From: Apoda limacodes
Lineage: Eukaryota; Arthropoda; Insecta; Lepidoptera; Limacodidae
Direction of reading: 5' to 3'
Assembly (NCBI GenBank): GCA_946406115.1
Contig: OX291545.1
Coordinates: forward strand, 16,816,001-16,880,000
Length of the DNA stretch: 64,000 nt
In this document: one piece after another, positions 11,748 through 21,853 of the stretch
Layout of the letters: the number at the start of each line of letters is the position of its first letter
How positions within the stretch are numbered: position 1 is the first letter of the stretch
The notes under the pieces: model-generated
What the model was told of the DNA's origin: nothing
Seen by the model: only the letters and a program-made list of their open reading frames with translations
Databases searched by the model: none
Position numbers and translations under genes: made by a program

Positions 11748-12597
11748 GACTCCACCAGTTTACGTACTGTGTGGTGGACGACAACCGCTCCCCGTCACCG
11801 CATTGCCTTTCCGCAACGATGCTAACCGTTTGACGCGAGTTGATCTACTTATAGTATTCTAAGTATGTATGATTATGTATAAAAATCTACATACGCTAAG
11901 AGGTTTACTAATCATCGTCAGCCTAATAAAACAATGCTATTTCTTTTATAAGAAGCATCCTATGGAGCTTTATTGTGGAACATTGGAAAGAAGCCACTTT
12001 GGTCACCCAGCGCTCATGGTGACCTACTTGCCAAATACACTTGCAGTTAGTTACTATAATTTCGTTACTTAGAAATAATACGAAATGAGTAGAGTACAAA
12101 AAACATGTCACGTTTAAATTTCTATTCAAAAATCACTCAGTTTACCCAGATGAACGGTTTTTTACGATTTTTGTACCGCACTGTTGGCTCGCCCCTTAAG
12201 TTCGTGGCGGACGTGACGATCGTATTTTTTAATAGAGCTGCGCGAGCGCATCGATCTCTACTTTGCGTGATAATATTCCGATTAGACAGGTAAAATATTG
12301 GAATCGTCTCTAGTCACCGTCACGTGCTGAAAACTGGTACGGCTGTCGAAAAAGTCGACAGTTCTTTACTTTATCAAGGAAAGATATAAAAAACCTCTTG
12401 ACTATTAATCCACTGATTGAAATATTAGTCATCCGCGAAATAAAAGGAGCGACTTTCACTTGAATTTTACACGATTTAAATTTTAATATTAAAAGGATAT
12501 GGCCAAGTGAATATTTAGGTATTTTTTTTATACCAGAAAAAATAGCGCTATCTGTTATAACTTTTGAAAACTACGTCAAACATAGTGAGTTTGCTCA
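11748..12597. other. Intergenic or intronic stretch
   Basis: Mixed composition. It has a short perfect hairpin at 12343-12361 ('ctgtcgaaaaagtcgacag') and small open frames without domains. Nothing further can be supported. Confidence 0.4.
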
Positions 12598-12845
12598 ACT
12601 TATCATACGTATATATAAAAATTACGTGTCACGTTGTTTGTCCGCCATGGACTCCAAAACTACTAAACCGATTTTGATCAAACTTCGTAACTATCTGTTA
12701 TTTGATCCAACTTAAAAGATTGTATAGTTTTTATCTTGATCTGTTAAGTGCGAGCCGGACTCGGTCACTTTTGGTAAAAACCAACTTTCGCCGGGCTACA
12801 GAGGGACGACAGCGGAACAACGTTCGCCGGGACCGCTAGTAATAT
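12598..12845 (+). repeat. Dispersed repeat ending in CTAGT
   Basis: It has a 'cgtgtcacgttgtttgtccg' head, an 'actaaaccgattttgatcaa' block and the terminal 'gttcgccgggaccgctagt'. The end resembles the one at 34175-34191 ('tttgccgggtcagctagt'). Helitrons end in CTRR, so these could be Helitron-derived. That is an inference from the last bases only. Confidence 0.5.
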
Positions 12846-12865
12846 TATAAAGTTAAAAATAAAAT

Positions 12866-13484
12866 CCCTTTTTAGGGTTACGTAGCCAAATGGCAAAAAA
12901 ACGGAACCCTTATAGATTCGTCATGTCTGTCTGTCTGTCCGTCCGTATGTCACAGTCACTTTTTTCGGAAACTATAAGAACTATACTCTTGAAACTTGGT
13001 TAGTAGATGAATTCTGTGAACCGCATTAAGACTTTCACACAAAAATAGAAAAAAAACAATAAATTTTTGGGGTTCCCCATACTTAGAACTGAAACTCAAA
13101 TATATTTTTTTATCAAACCCATACGTGTGGTACCATATTGAGGTTTCTAATATCATTTTTTTCTAAACTGAATAGTTTGAGCAAGAGACACTTCCAAAGT
13201 GGTAAAATGTGTGTGTCCCCTCTTTAACTTCTAAAATAAGAGAATGATAAAACTAAAAAAAATATATGATGTACATTACCATGCAAACTACCACCAAAAT
13301 TGGTTTGAACGAGATCTAGTAAGTAGTTTTGTTTAATACGTCATAAATCGTAAACTGCATTTTAACTATCATTCAATCAACTCAAATATAAAAATATTTT
13401 TGTTTGTGTTTGTAGATTTCATAAATGGTGATAGGTACGGAACCCTCGGTGCGCGAGTCCAACTCGCACTTGGCCGGTTTTTTG
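12866..13484 (+). repeat. 'cttggccgg' repeat, long copy
   Basis: This is the most complete member in the window at about 620 bp. It runs from 'agggttacgtagccaa' through 'tgtctgtctgtctgtccgtc', 'ggggttccccatactt', 'atgatgtacattaccatgca' and 'tttgaacgagatctag' to 'actcgcacttggccggtttt'. Its 3' half is repeated in reverse at 43172-43586 with high similarity, so the two are recent relatives. The minus-strand 66-residue frame inside is not a gene. Confidence 0.8.
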
Positions 13485-13599
13485 CCTTAGGATCTGCCCA
13501 ATACTGTATGATTACGTTGGTCATACCTGGGAATGTTGATTTTAACATCGAAAACCAACGTCCACTGTAAACGCGGCTCGGTCTATTAAAAACAAGAAC

Positions 13600-13730
13600 T
13601 CCTGTTTTGAAATAAGTTAAATGTCATCGGGTTCGGCAACTCGCGAGTTATGCCCCCAGTGTTGCAAGCGTGTCGGTAGGCTGCAAGTGACCGATTTACA
13701 TTAAGCTTGCTTGCTACCTTTTAAGCAGTA
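13600..13730 (+). repeat. Degraded LINE-A 3' end
   Basis: Recognisable blocks are 'gttcggcaactcgcgag', 'gtgttgcaagcgt', 'taggctgcaagtgaccg' and 'ttgcttgctaccttt'. It is more diverged than the copies at 6-8 kb and lacks a poly-A tail. Confidence 0.6.
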
Positions 13731-14156
13731 ATATTTCAATTATTAACGGTAACAATAATAAAAATTAATTAACGAAAACTCAACTTTTAATTGGTGCATC
13801 TCAAAAATTACGCTGTTATTTTGGTATACGATTTTTAGAAACAAAAAGTGGAACTATAAACGTAGGACGTCTAAGGCTTACAACAATATATCAGAGTCAT
13901 AATTTTCTCAAAATCAGGTATGTTGGCACATTGCACAAGCATTGTCTGATGATGACATTTTGATGATTATATACGGTCTTCCTCATAGTCCTCTAAGCAG
14001 ACTACTTCAATATTGTAACAAAGTGTACGTGCATTGTAAGAACCCTCAGCCCCCTAACATTGTGACATTGAATCGATCGAGCATCAACTTGTTTAGATAG
14101 TATATGTATCCAATCCGGTGGTAGGTGCGTCCAGCGCTAGGGGAACTCCCCCTAAA

Positions 14157-14208
14157 TCCAAAACTCACTTGCCGTATCGAGCCCTTAAGTCTGAAGAGAG
14201 ACTTTGAG
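14157..14208 (+). pseudogene. LINE-A coding fragment, about 50 bp
   Basis: 'ccaaaactcacttgccgtat' and 'agcccttaagtctgaagaga' match 7696-7742 of LINE-A copy 1 and 41480-41525 of copy 2, in the thumb-region coding sequence. There is neither a LINE 5' part nor a tail. It is a small relic joined to unrelated sequence. Confidence 0.75.
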
Positions 14209-14305
14209 ACCTTATTAATTTGACGAAGAACCATAATTAGTACTATAATTGTTTATAATATTAATGTTAATACCAAGAGCATAAGAGTATATAAGCTTCT
14301 TAACT

Positions 14306-14556
14306 CCCTCGCAGCCAAGTTGATAGTGTGGCCGGCTAATGTGCAGATGGTGTAGGTTGGATTCCCGCACTAGACAAACATTTATGTGATAAACATTTGT
14401 GTTTGTCTTGAGTCTGGGTGTATTTATGTATGATATGTATGTATTTACAAAAAAAAAGTAAGTATTTGTATCCATTGTCTGGTATCCATACACAAGCTTT
14501 GCTTACTTTGGGTTCAGACGGCGCTGTGCGTAATTTCCAAAAAATATATTTAATAT
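14306..14556 (+). repeat. tRNA-derived SINE, near full length
   Basis: The A-box-like region is 'cgcagccaagttgatagtgt' and the B-box-like region 'ggttggattccc'. The body has 'gacaaacatttatgtgataa', 'gagtctgggtgtatttatgt' and the 3' block 'tttgggttcagacggcgctg', with an A/T-rich tail. The order is the same as at 35409 and 63112. Several B-box positions are mutated, so transcription is doubtful. Confidence 0.8.
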
Positions 14557-14561
14557 TTATA

Positions 14562-15354
14562 TTTATTATTAATAGACAATATATTGCTATTAATAATACA
14601 AATAATCAAAGTATTTAATAGTATGGTACGGAACCTAAAACAGTAAATAGAGACATCACTACCGATTGCTTTCTGTTTTAAGTGTCTACACACATCATCG
14701 GTTCGATACCGGTCCGTACCCAATCGATTATGTCTCGCTACCGGGCATCGCGTCGTTCACTTTAATTTGAATTCAAACTTATTTAACAAAATTAAACTTA
14801 AATTGGGTGAGTCTAAAGTTTCATTTAATCGTAGTACTGGCAATGTATACCAACAATGAATGACTTAGCTGGTTTCTTAGAATTATGGATACTTAAAATT
14901 TAATTACATTTACTTACCTACACATGTTTACACCTAATAAACACCTAAATGCCATTTTATTCTTCAACTGCGGATTACATTACAAATACATACATATACG
15001 TCGTAGGAAAATAATAGAGTAGTAGAAGAAAATTAATGAAAGAAAAAAGTGGAGGTCTAAAAGGGGGGGACATAAGTAGATACTAGGGCTAACTAAACTG
15101 AGAAAGCTGCCCTATTGCTCGGCGGTTTATTGCCACGCCTCTATTGTCTTCCGTCTACATGTTTATTATAGATGCATAGAATTACAGTTAGAAATATTTA
15201 TTGTGTTATGATCAAAATAAAACATAGATTAACAAGACAATTTCCATGTACTGGTATACTACTAAACCAAAGAATAAAGAAGAGGTAAAACTGGCATTGA
15301 TAACTGTTAAGCACTTTTTGGATGTAAGTACGTAAGTACACCTGACAGACAAAC
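14562..15354. other. Intergenic or intronic stretch
   Basis: AT-rich, with a slightly GC-richer patch at 14700-14760. No open frame of note and no repeat assigned. Confidence 0.45.
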
Positions 15355-15605
15355 AAATACTACTAATATTATAAATGTGAAAGTTTGGATGTTTAGATGT
15401 TTGTTACTCAATCACGCTTTAACCATTGGACAGATCGGGATGAAACTTGGCACACATATAGGTTAGGTCCTGGAATAGACTACTTTTTATCCCGAGCTTA
15501 AACGAACTATAGCTACAACTCACTTTATAAGTAGCTAACTTCATTATTATAATCAAGAAGTTTCACGCCGATAACCGAATTTGGGGTGAGCCACTGGCAA
15601 AATCT
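15355..15605 (+). repeat. 'atcacgctt' repeat, unit 1 of a tandem pair
   Basis: It begins 'tattataaatgtgaaagttt' and carries 'actcaatcacgctttaacca', 'ttggcacacatataggttag' and 'cacgccgataaccgaatttg', ending 'aatctagt'. This family is widespread in Lepidoptera. It has no coding capacity. Confidence 0.75.
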
Positions 15606-15900
15606 AGTATTATAAATGTTAAAGTTTGGAATTTTGTTACTCAATCACGCTTCACAGTGTCCGATCGGGTTGAAACTTTGTACACATATAGTTTAGGTCC
15701 TGGAATAGGACATAGGATTTCGCGGGAATTCATAAGTTTTCGCGGGAATAACTATAACCAAGCTAAAACGAACTCTAGCTAAAGCTATAACTTGCTATAG
15801 CAAACTTCATTCGAATAATTTTAAGGAGTTAATTAAGGTGTTCCACGCTGATAACCGAATTTAGGGCGGGCGGAGCCGCTGGTCTCTAGTATACAATATA
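15606..15900 (+). repeat. 'atcacgctt' repeat, unit 2
   Basis: It starts at the CTAGT junction with the same 'attataaatgttaaagttt' head. It carries 'gtttaggtcctggaatagga', 'tttcgcgggaa' twice and 'gcgggcggagccgctgg', ending 'tctctagt'. This unit keeps an internal block that unit 1 has lost. Head-to-tail insertion exactly at CTAG|T would fit a Helitron-like mechanism (inference). Confidence 0.75.
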
Positions 15901-17381
15901 ATAGAAATACACAGTAATAGTACTTCCTACTTACTTCATCGAATAATGTTTCATGTACTTGAAGATACGATTCTTGCGTATGATTCTTACACTTATAAAA
16001 CTTTTATACTCCCGGAGCCAAATGGGAGAAACGAAATAATCATAGTCGCGTCGTCATCCTGTTCGTCAGTGCGTCCATCCGTATCCATTCAGTCCATTTG
16101 TACTACACTCTCGTAGTAAGTTTAGTTCCGAACACTATGTATGTACATTTTATGTAATTTTAGTATGAAATTTTTTCTGTACGTTATCTTTTTATTTAAT
16201 TAATTTTAGGATATTAATTTGTTCTACCTACAATGTAGTAGTTTAATATCTAGGTATCATTTTTAATTTTTTTGTGTACTTTATTTGGTAATTTAGTTAA
16301 TATTAGTCAGAGGGCGAAATAAGATCTAGTTTTAATTCACAGTACCTTGATCGGTTGAAAATATGTCGTTAGAATTCATGATATCTTTCTAAATATAAAT
16401 AATTGAGGTTAATACCTTTAACGAAAATTGTTTTAAGCATTTATATTCCCATTTTTGTTATTTAGCCACTAAACCCTTAAAACAAAAAAAAAACACTCAC
16501 TTTTATTTTTTCTTCTACCCCCTTAAATGTTTGCTTTTTAATTTTTATTGTTTTTTGGGTTATTTGCCGTAATAAATGTTAGCTATCCACCTGGTAGGTA
16601 AAAAAAGTGCTCTACGCACTTTAATGACAGACAAACAGTGTAGGTTGGTCAATAGGGTATCTTTGGGTATGGAACACAAAAAAATGACAATAAAAGAACC
16701 ATAGTTTTAAAGTAAAATAGCAGTGCCATGACGGCCAGATAAAACGAAACTATAATGGTTCCGTTTTGACCAGGGAACCCCTAATACATTGTACATATTG
16801 TTGTAAGTTCAATGTCAGCCGGTCAGCAGAAGTTTTTAGCTTACCTTGAATGAACACATATTATGTCATCGGTTAATTAATTCTGGACTACCGGATACAT
16901 CTGGTAAAAGGCCACTTTTTAATATATTTTTTCTTCTTAATAGTTTCTGCAAAAATATATAATTTTGAAATTCTAGAATTTTACTATTGAGCAATTATCT
17001 TAACATGTATGATATTTTTTTACAGTCATTATCATAATCAAACTATGTCATGTCAGTACATGATGACATTCATGAATTTGTTAGTAAAGCAAGCGTGAAA
17101 ACCCTATTCCAGAAGCACGTACCGGGGAATACTTGACGGACAGATCTAAGGGAGTCAATAACATCGTCACAATAAGCCTAAATGCCAAACTGTCTCGTAC
17201 ATCCAACTACCGTGACCGGACATGACAAACGGTTTTGATATTTTGTGTTTCGAAACCTTTCATTTTTGGACTATCAGGTTGTTAATCCTAAAGGTTAGGT
17301 ATAGGATTTTTATTTAAATCTAGGACTGAGAAGTGTTAGCTAAAAGTAAATTTTAAAGTTGTTATGTCTGTAGTTTGTGCC
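15901..17381. other. AT-rich stretch, no gene seen
   Basis: Long AT-rich sequence with poly-T and poly-A runs. I found no open frame over 60 codons and no recognisable repeat. Confidence 0.5.
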
Positions 17382-17500
17382 CGAAACGGCAATAGTTTTC
17401 AATTTTCGGCAATAGTAGGTTCACTAATATACCTGTGCCCTTGACTAGTTAAATTTAATAATAATGATAGTCAAGGGCTGAATAGTTTCTTGCCGTTTCA
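17382..17500. repeat. Imperfect palindrome around a hairpin
   Basis: 'cgaaacggcaa' at 17382 is inverted near 17490 ('ttgccgtttc'). Inside, 'gcccttgacta' (17437-17447) pairs perfectly with 'tagtcaagggc' (17468-17478). The size and layout suit a very short MITE or a foldback relic. Confidence 0.5.
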
Positions 17501-18485
17501 TTTCTTCAGAACGCGTTTGCTTTTCCGAAACGGCGGTAAATTTTTAAGCAGGTTTAGTTTTTAAGAGCGGTTGCCCAAGTCCAGGTCCGTGTCCCGGACA
17601 CCCTTGTGCAAACCGCCCCAACTTTTCGCAGCAGAGTGCAAACAGCATCGCAGCAAAAGTTAGTCCGCGTTTAGTTGTCAAGGCCTGTTCCCCGCAGTAC
17701 TTGGCATTTGTAAATAACGTCTCTAAAATTAATCAACTATTATGTAATATCATCGTTACAGCGCAGGAGTTTCCAAAACACTCTGATTGCATGGGTGGCA
17801 CTGAAGTATTTAGAGGTCAATTTATAAGTACGTTATCTAATTAAATACGTAGGTAATGTAGTATATTTGTTAAATAATTTTGATGCAGACACTTTGCCGC
17901 AGTGACGACGATGTCATGACGATGACGTTGTAAACACCCTGCCAAGTATCAAGATTTGTTGAGTGTGTATAAATTGATAGATGGAGAAAAGTTATTATTT
18001 TCTGATCTATGGTCATTAAAATTTTTGATTAACTACGTTCGATCCGTGTCGATAAGATGACGTAGCAAGTCCTTCTTATATTGTCCTTTTTCTTCGAGCG
18101 TAACTAAACGTTTTGTATAATTTTTTTTATAGTTTAATTCGAATATAAAATATTATCATCGTTTAATATTTGGAATGCGGTCAGTTCCTTATAACGTTTA
18201 TGTTGCCTGGTAATTACTTTTTTGTAACGTGTTTTTTCGATCAGCTGGCAAGTTACGTTTGTGCATATTTTGCCTGTGAGGCAGTAAAGACGGTTGATAT
18301 TTTTCATTCCTTCATAAGTAATTAATAGTTTTATTTTGTACTTTATCTCTAGAAATTGAGAACAAAAGACCATTTAAATAAGGCGCATGATGGAGATGAA
18401 GAAGGATTAAAGAAGCCTTATTTTAAAGCTTAAGGTTACAAAAAATCTCTGAAAAACGCAACAATTTAGGGAAAATTTTATTAGA
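17501..18485. other. Intergenic or intronic stretch
   Basis: A more GC-rich portion at 17570-17720 has no clear open frame. The minus-strand frame at 18134-18373 (79 residues) is basic and lysine-rich, without a domain. No repeat assigned. Confidence 0.4.
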
Positions 18486-18487
18486 AT

Positions 18488-18778
18488 TTTACTAGAATTT
18501 GCCAGCGGCACCGCCCGCCCTGAATTCGGTTATCGGCGTGGAACTCCTTAGTTAACTCGTTAATTATACTAATAAAGTTTTCTAAAGCTGTAGCTATAGT
18601 TCGTTTTAACTTGGTTATAGTTATTCCTGCGAGAACTTTTGGATTTGTGGGATAAAAGACCTAGCCTATTTGTGTTCTAAGTTTCATCTCACTCCGTCCA
18701 GTGGTCAGAGCGTGATTTAGTTACAAACATCCATCCAGACATACTTTCACATTTGCAGTAGGTATTAGTAGGATTGCA
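18488..18778 (-). repeat. 'atcacgctt' repeat, minus-strand copy
   Basis: Read on the minus strand it matches the unit at 15606-15900: 'ctaaatcacgctctgacca', 'aacttggttatagtt' (seen here on plus) and 'cggcgtggaactcct'. It starts with 'ccagcggcaccgcccgccc' on the plus strand. Divergence is moderate. Confidence 0.75.
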
Positions 18779-19834
18779 CTAGCTAACGGTCTAAATAAAT
18801 TATACTACCTACGTCTGATTATATGAGTATTAAGTTCAGTAACTCATTATTATTTTTTAGGTTCAATCATTAAAGAATACAAAATGCGTTTAGTTATTTA
18901 AAAAGTAAAAAAAACTTCTTAATCTTACACAAAGGCTAGAACATTTCAAAATGTCTTCACTCAATAAGCGGAGAGACATGCTTGATCTTGTATTTTTGTT
19001 TAAAATCTTAAGATCCCAAATCGACTATCCTCAACTGTTGCAGAAATTTTATTTAAGAATTCTTATATATATATCCACGAAAAGCAATCAATTTATTTAG
19101 AGAACCACCACGCAAAACAGTACTGGGATCAAACTCCCCCGTGATACTATTTACCAGGCTTTCAAATCAATACAGTTCAATAGATATTTACACCGACAAT
19201 CTTTTTAAGTACCGCAGGGAGATATTGAATTGTAATAAAAATAAATGATAATTTTAAGTTTAATAGTATTATTGTAATCGAACTCATTAATCCTAATTAA
19301 TTTACAATATCATATTCCATTTAATTTAGTGTAATTTGATTTATTTTGATTTAATTTAGTCTTAATTTTTTTATTTTTGATTTAATCTAAGTTGCATTAA
19401 TGAATTTCTTTTGTTTCGCCTGTTGTAGCTAACTCTTTATTACTTTTTACTAACAAAAATCAATTATTGTATTTTTTTACGTGCAACGAATGGTATATTT
19501 ACATATGTGAACTTATTGAATGCTGTGTTTACCCATAACTGGTTGTACATTTAGTTTAAGACAGCAAGTGATTATTCTACCTAATGTATCAATGTTACAA
19601 CTGTTGGTATCTATAAACAATAAATAAAATGAATAAAAATCAAATTGTCGGAAAATAATATGTATATTTTTCGTGTTTGCTAAATAAACACATAGAAATA
19701 TAAATAGATACACATAAATCAGATTCAAAATCTCAAATAGTCAATCTCTATTTTTTTTTCAAAAATGTGCAAATGGTATGTGCGTGTTTATGTTAACCTA
19801 TAATAATGTAAATAAGCTGTTTTTTTTGCACTTA
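18779..19834. other. AT-rich stretch, no gene seen
   Basis: Strongly AT-rich with many T-runs. The small minus frame at 19513-19728 is dominated by AT-rich codons and is not supported as a gene. Confidence 0.5.
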
Positions 19835-19892
19835 TCTCTGGAAGTACTAATCGGATCTAAAAAAATAGCTTAATTCTTGAGAAAGGTTATAT
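19835..19892 (+). repeat. Old repeat split by the hAT nest, left part
   Basis: 'atctctggaagtactaatcg' and 'ttcttgagaaaggttatata' belong to a dispersed lepidopteran sequence whose usual continuation is 'ggctatattt'. That continuation is found at 21569-21580, right after the hAT nest. A related 'taatctctggaaatacc' occurs at 54819. This makes the repeat the oldest of three layers. Confidence 0.6.
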
Positions 19893-19900
19893 ACCTAGGC
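19893..19900. repeat. Target-site duplication of outer hAT, left
   Basis: ACCTAGGC here is repeated exactly at 21564-21571. Eight bases is the duplication length made by hAT transposases. Confidence 0.9.
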
Positions 19901-20542
19901 CAGAGGCGGCTCGTCCTAAGGAGCGCTGGTGCAGCGCTCTCCCATAAATAATTATCTACTTAATAAAAAAATATGTTTTTAGATTTTACATAAAATATTT
20001 AATTATTACGCTTCGATTACTCGTAACGTTAACGTAACATTTCACAAAAAACCATTCCGTACACACACAGTTAACTCAGGATTTGGTATGGAATTGTACC
20101 GAGACTGTGTCACTAAGAGGAACACTAGCGATTGCGCTCCTATGAAACGGATTTCAGAACAAGACTTAAAGCTAAAATCAACGAGCGTGAAAGAGAGTTC
20201 GACACAGTCTCACACGTGAAACAGAAGACTTTGTATGAAAATTTAGCAAAATGTGGAGCGCCGCTCCTGGGGTGAGTATATAAAGAAAAATACTGTTGCC
20301 AGCTTGATCGCACCTTCGTTTGCTCCGGCCGGCGCGCTGTTGCCGCTCTTACTAGAACAATTGTGCGCGGGTGTTTTCGATTAACAAATTAAATAAGTAC
20401 ATTTCCACATACATAATTTGTAATTGTCTAATAGATAAGTTTAGCAAAACAAAATGTGACTAACGACAGTGCAAAAAGATTTTAGTAAATCAGCTTGAAA
20501 TAAAGTAAAAGGGTAACAAAAATGTAGCACAAAAACATACAC

Positions 20543-20550
20543 GCGCGATG
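20543..20550. repeat. Target-site duplication of inner hAT, left
   Basis: GCGCGATG is repeated exactly at 21424-21431, immediately outside the inner termini. Confidence 0.92.
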
Positions 20551-20569
20551 TAGTGATGAGCAAAGCAAG

Positions 20570-20766
20570 ACCAAGACCAAGACTAGAACAGTCTTGGTCT
20601 TGGTCTTGGTCTTGCTTGTTCAGTCTTGGTCTTGGTCTTGCTCAAATCTGTCTGGTCTCGGTCTTGGTCTTGGTCTTGGTCTTGGTCTTGGTCTTGCTTA
20701 CCTAGTCTTGGTCTTGGTCTTGCTGTATTTTGTTTGGTCTTGGTTTTAGTCTTGGTCTTGCCATAA
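20570..20766. repeat. TCTTGG hexamer array, left arm of inner hAT
   Basis: Runs of TCTTGG with breaks are interrupted by 'cttgcttgttcag', 'ctcaaatctgtctgg' and 'cttgcttacctag' spacers. On the minus strand it reads through as a Thr-Lys/Asp-Gln repeat, which is why a spurious 79-residue frame (20583-20822) appears there. The first 30 bases are in the opposite orientation and pair with the array. Confidence 0.9.
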
Positions 20767-21007
20767 TTTCTTAACGAACATCTTTCAAAACATTTTGTAA
20801 ACATTTTATTTTTATTCAACAAACATTTTTAAACCTAAATTTACTATCTTTGAATTAAAAAAAGTTCATTAAAATATTATTTCTTATTGTTATTCAAATA
20901 TGGATTGTGAATAGATAGTTTAAAATCAATCATTATTTTGTAAAATACTTTATTTTATTGCACTTTAAAAATATAAATATTCTATTAGCTTATTAATGTT
21001 ATTTTTA

Positions 21008-21184
21008 TTAATTTCTTATGCATGCCCATGAATTAATACATAGCAACCATCGAGCTGACTCTTTGTTTAACCGATTGCGATGTTTCCGAATCACAAGTGA
21101 TGCTTTGGAGAATAGCCTTTCAGCTGGGACCGATGTAGCTGAAATCGACAAAAAGTCGCGAGCCATTTTCGCCAAAATTGGAAA
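21008..21184 (-). pseudogene. hAT transposase C-terminal dimerisation domain remnant
   Basis: A minus-strand frame of about 58 codons reads 'ILAKMARDFLSISATSVPAE', then 'RLFSKASLVIRKHRNRLNKE', then 'SARWLLC', and ends at a TAA at 21008-21010. The pattern 'MA.D.LSI.ATSVP.ERLFS' followed by 'RN.L' and a W/LL segment is the signature of the hAT dimerisation (Dimer_Tnp_hAT) region that closes these transposases. The upstream frame is closed by a stop at 21185-21187; the catalytic RNase H-like part is not present. It is too short to act alone. Confidence 0.9.
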
Positions 21185-21237
21185 TTAAAATTTTATCTCA
21201 CATAGAAAAAGGCGAGTTACTGTGAAAAAGAAATTTT

Positions 21238-21412
21238 GGTTGAGTCTTGCGTATTTAATCTTGGTCTTGCATAGTCGGTCTTGGTATTAGTCTTGTTCTT
21301 GTCCATATTGTCTTGGTCTTGGTCTTGCAAGTCGAAGAATGGTTTCGGTCTCGGTCTTGGTCTTGCTTTTTCGCAAGACCAAGACCAAGACAGCAAGACC
21401 AAGACCAATATT
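21238..21412. repeat. TCTTGG hexamer array, right arm of inner hAT
   Basis: Degenerate TCTTGG units lead into 'cgcaagaccaagaccaaga' and a further 'gcaagaccaagaccaa' in the opposite orientation just inside the right terminus. It mirrors the left array. Confidence 0.88.
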
Positions 21413-21563
21413 GCTCATCACTAGCGCGATGCGCGTTTGTAAATCTAAATAGGCGATTGAATTTTAGTTATTTAACAAAATAATAAAAGGTTAGCATTTA
21501 AGCAATTCCTCTTTTGTTTTTTTTTTAGTGAACACCCATTAAAATTGTCACGAGCCGCCTCTG

Positions 21564-21581
21564 ACCTAGGCTATATTTAAG
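21564..21581 (+). repeat. Outer hAT target duplication and old-repeat continuation
   Basis: The right copy of ACCTAGGC (21564-21571) is followed by 'tatatttaag', which continues the repeat interrupted at 19892. Confidence 0.75.
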
Positions 21582-21681
21582 AACTAAAGTTAACAAAAAG
21601 AAAAATAGCGCGAGCACATGATGCGACGGGACATGGCGCTACAGCGCAAAAGTAACGAACGGGAAGGGCAGAACAAAGTCT

Positions 21682-21853
21682 GCCAGAGAGCTATAGGGAA
21701 CAGTATCGAGTACGTCAGACCTTGGAATGCGAGAGAAAAACGTATGCGCATAATGTAGGTCTTACCCCTCAAAACTCAGGAAAGTATTTGCATAATTTTT
21801 CTATCGAATTTCAGAGTCTAGAGTACTCGAGATTGTTCCCAATAAGCTCCCAG
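21682..21853. mobile_element. MITE family M, copy 2 (diverged)
   Basis: The right arm 'gattgttcccaataagctcc' and the left 'agctatagggaacagtatcg' are inverted partners. The core has 'gagagaaaaacgtatgc'. The left arm carries more changes than the right. Confidence 0.75.

Larger units (their letters stand above)
20551..21423 (-). mobile_element. Inner hAT element with hexamer-array ends
   Basis: The 873-bp element has perfect 13-bp inverted termini TAGTGATGAGCAA/TTGCTCATCACTA and the 8-bp duplication GCGCGATG. Both subterminal zones are filled with a degenerate TCTTGG/GACCAA hexamer array (20570-20766 and 21238-21412) in which short inverted segments at each outer edge can fold back. The centre carries a minus-strand remnant of the transposase C-terminus (21008-21184). 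The rest of the transposase is missing, so this is an internally deleted derivative of an autonomous hAT. It lies inside the outer hAT element. Confidence 0.93.
19901..21563. mobile_element. Outer hAT-type element, non-autonomous
   Basis: It is bounded by perfect 14-bp inverted termini, CAGAGGCGGCTCGT on the left and ACGAGCCGCCTCTG on the right, and by the 8-bp direct repeat ACCTAGGC. Removing the inner insertion and one copy of its duplication leaves about 782 bp. A strong hairpin 'ggagcgctggtgcagcgctc' follows the left end, a common subterminal feature of this class. I see no transposase frame in the outer sequence, so it would have needed a helper. The terminus beginning CAGAGGCGG fits hAT superfamily ends. 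Confidence 0.93.

Noticed and set aside
20583..20822. Thr-Lys/Asp-Gln-rich frame
   Set aside because: It is a translation of the TCTTGG hexamer array, not a gene.
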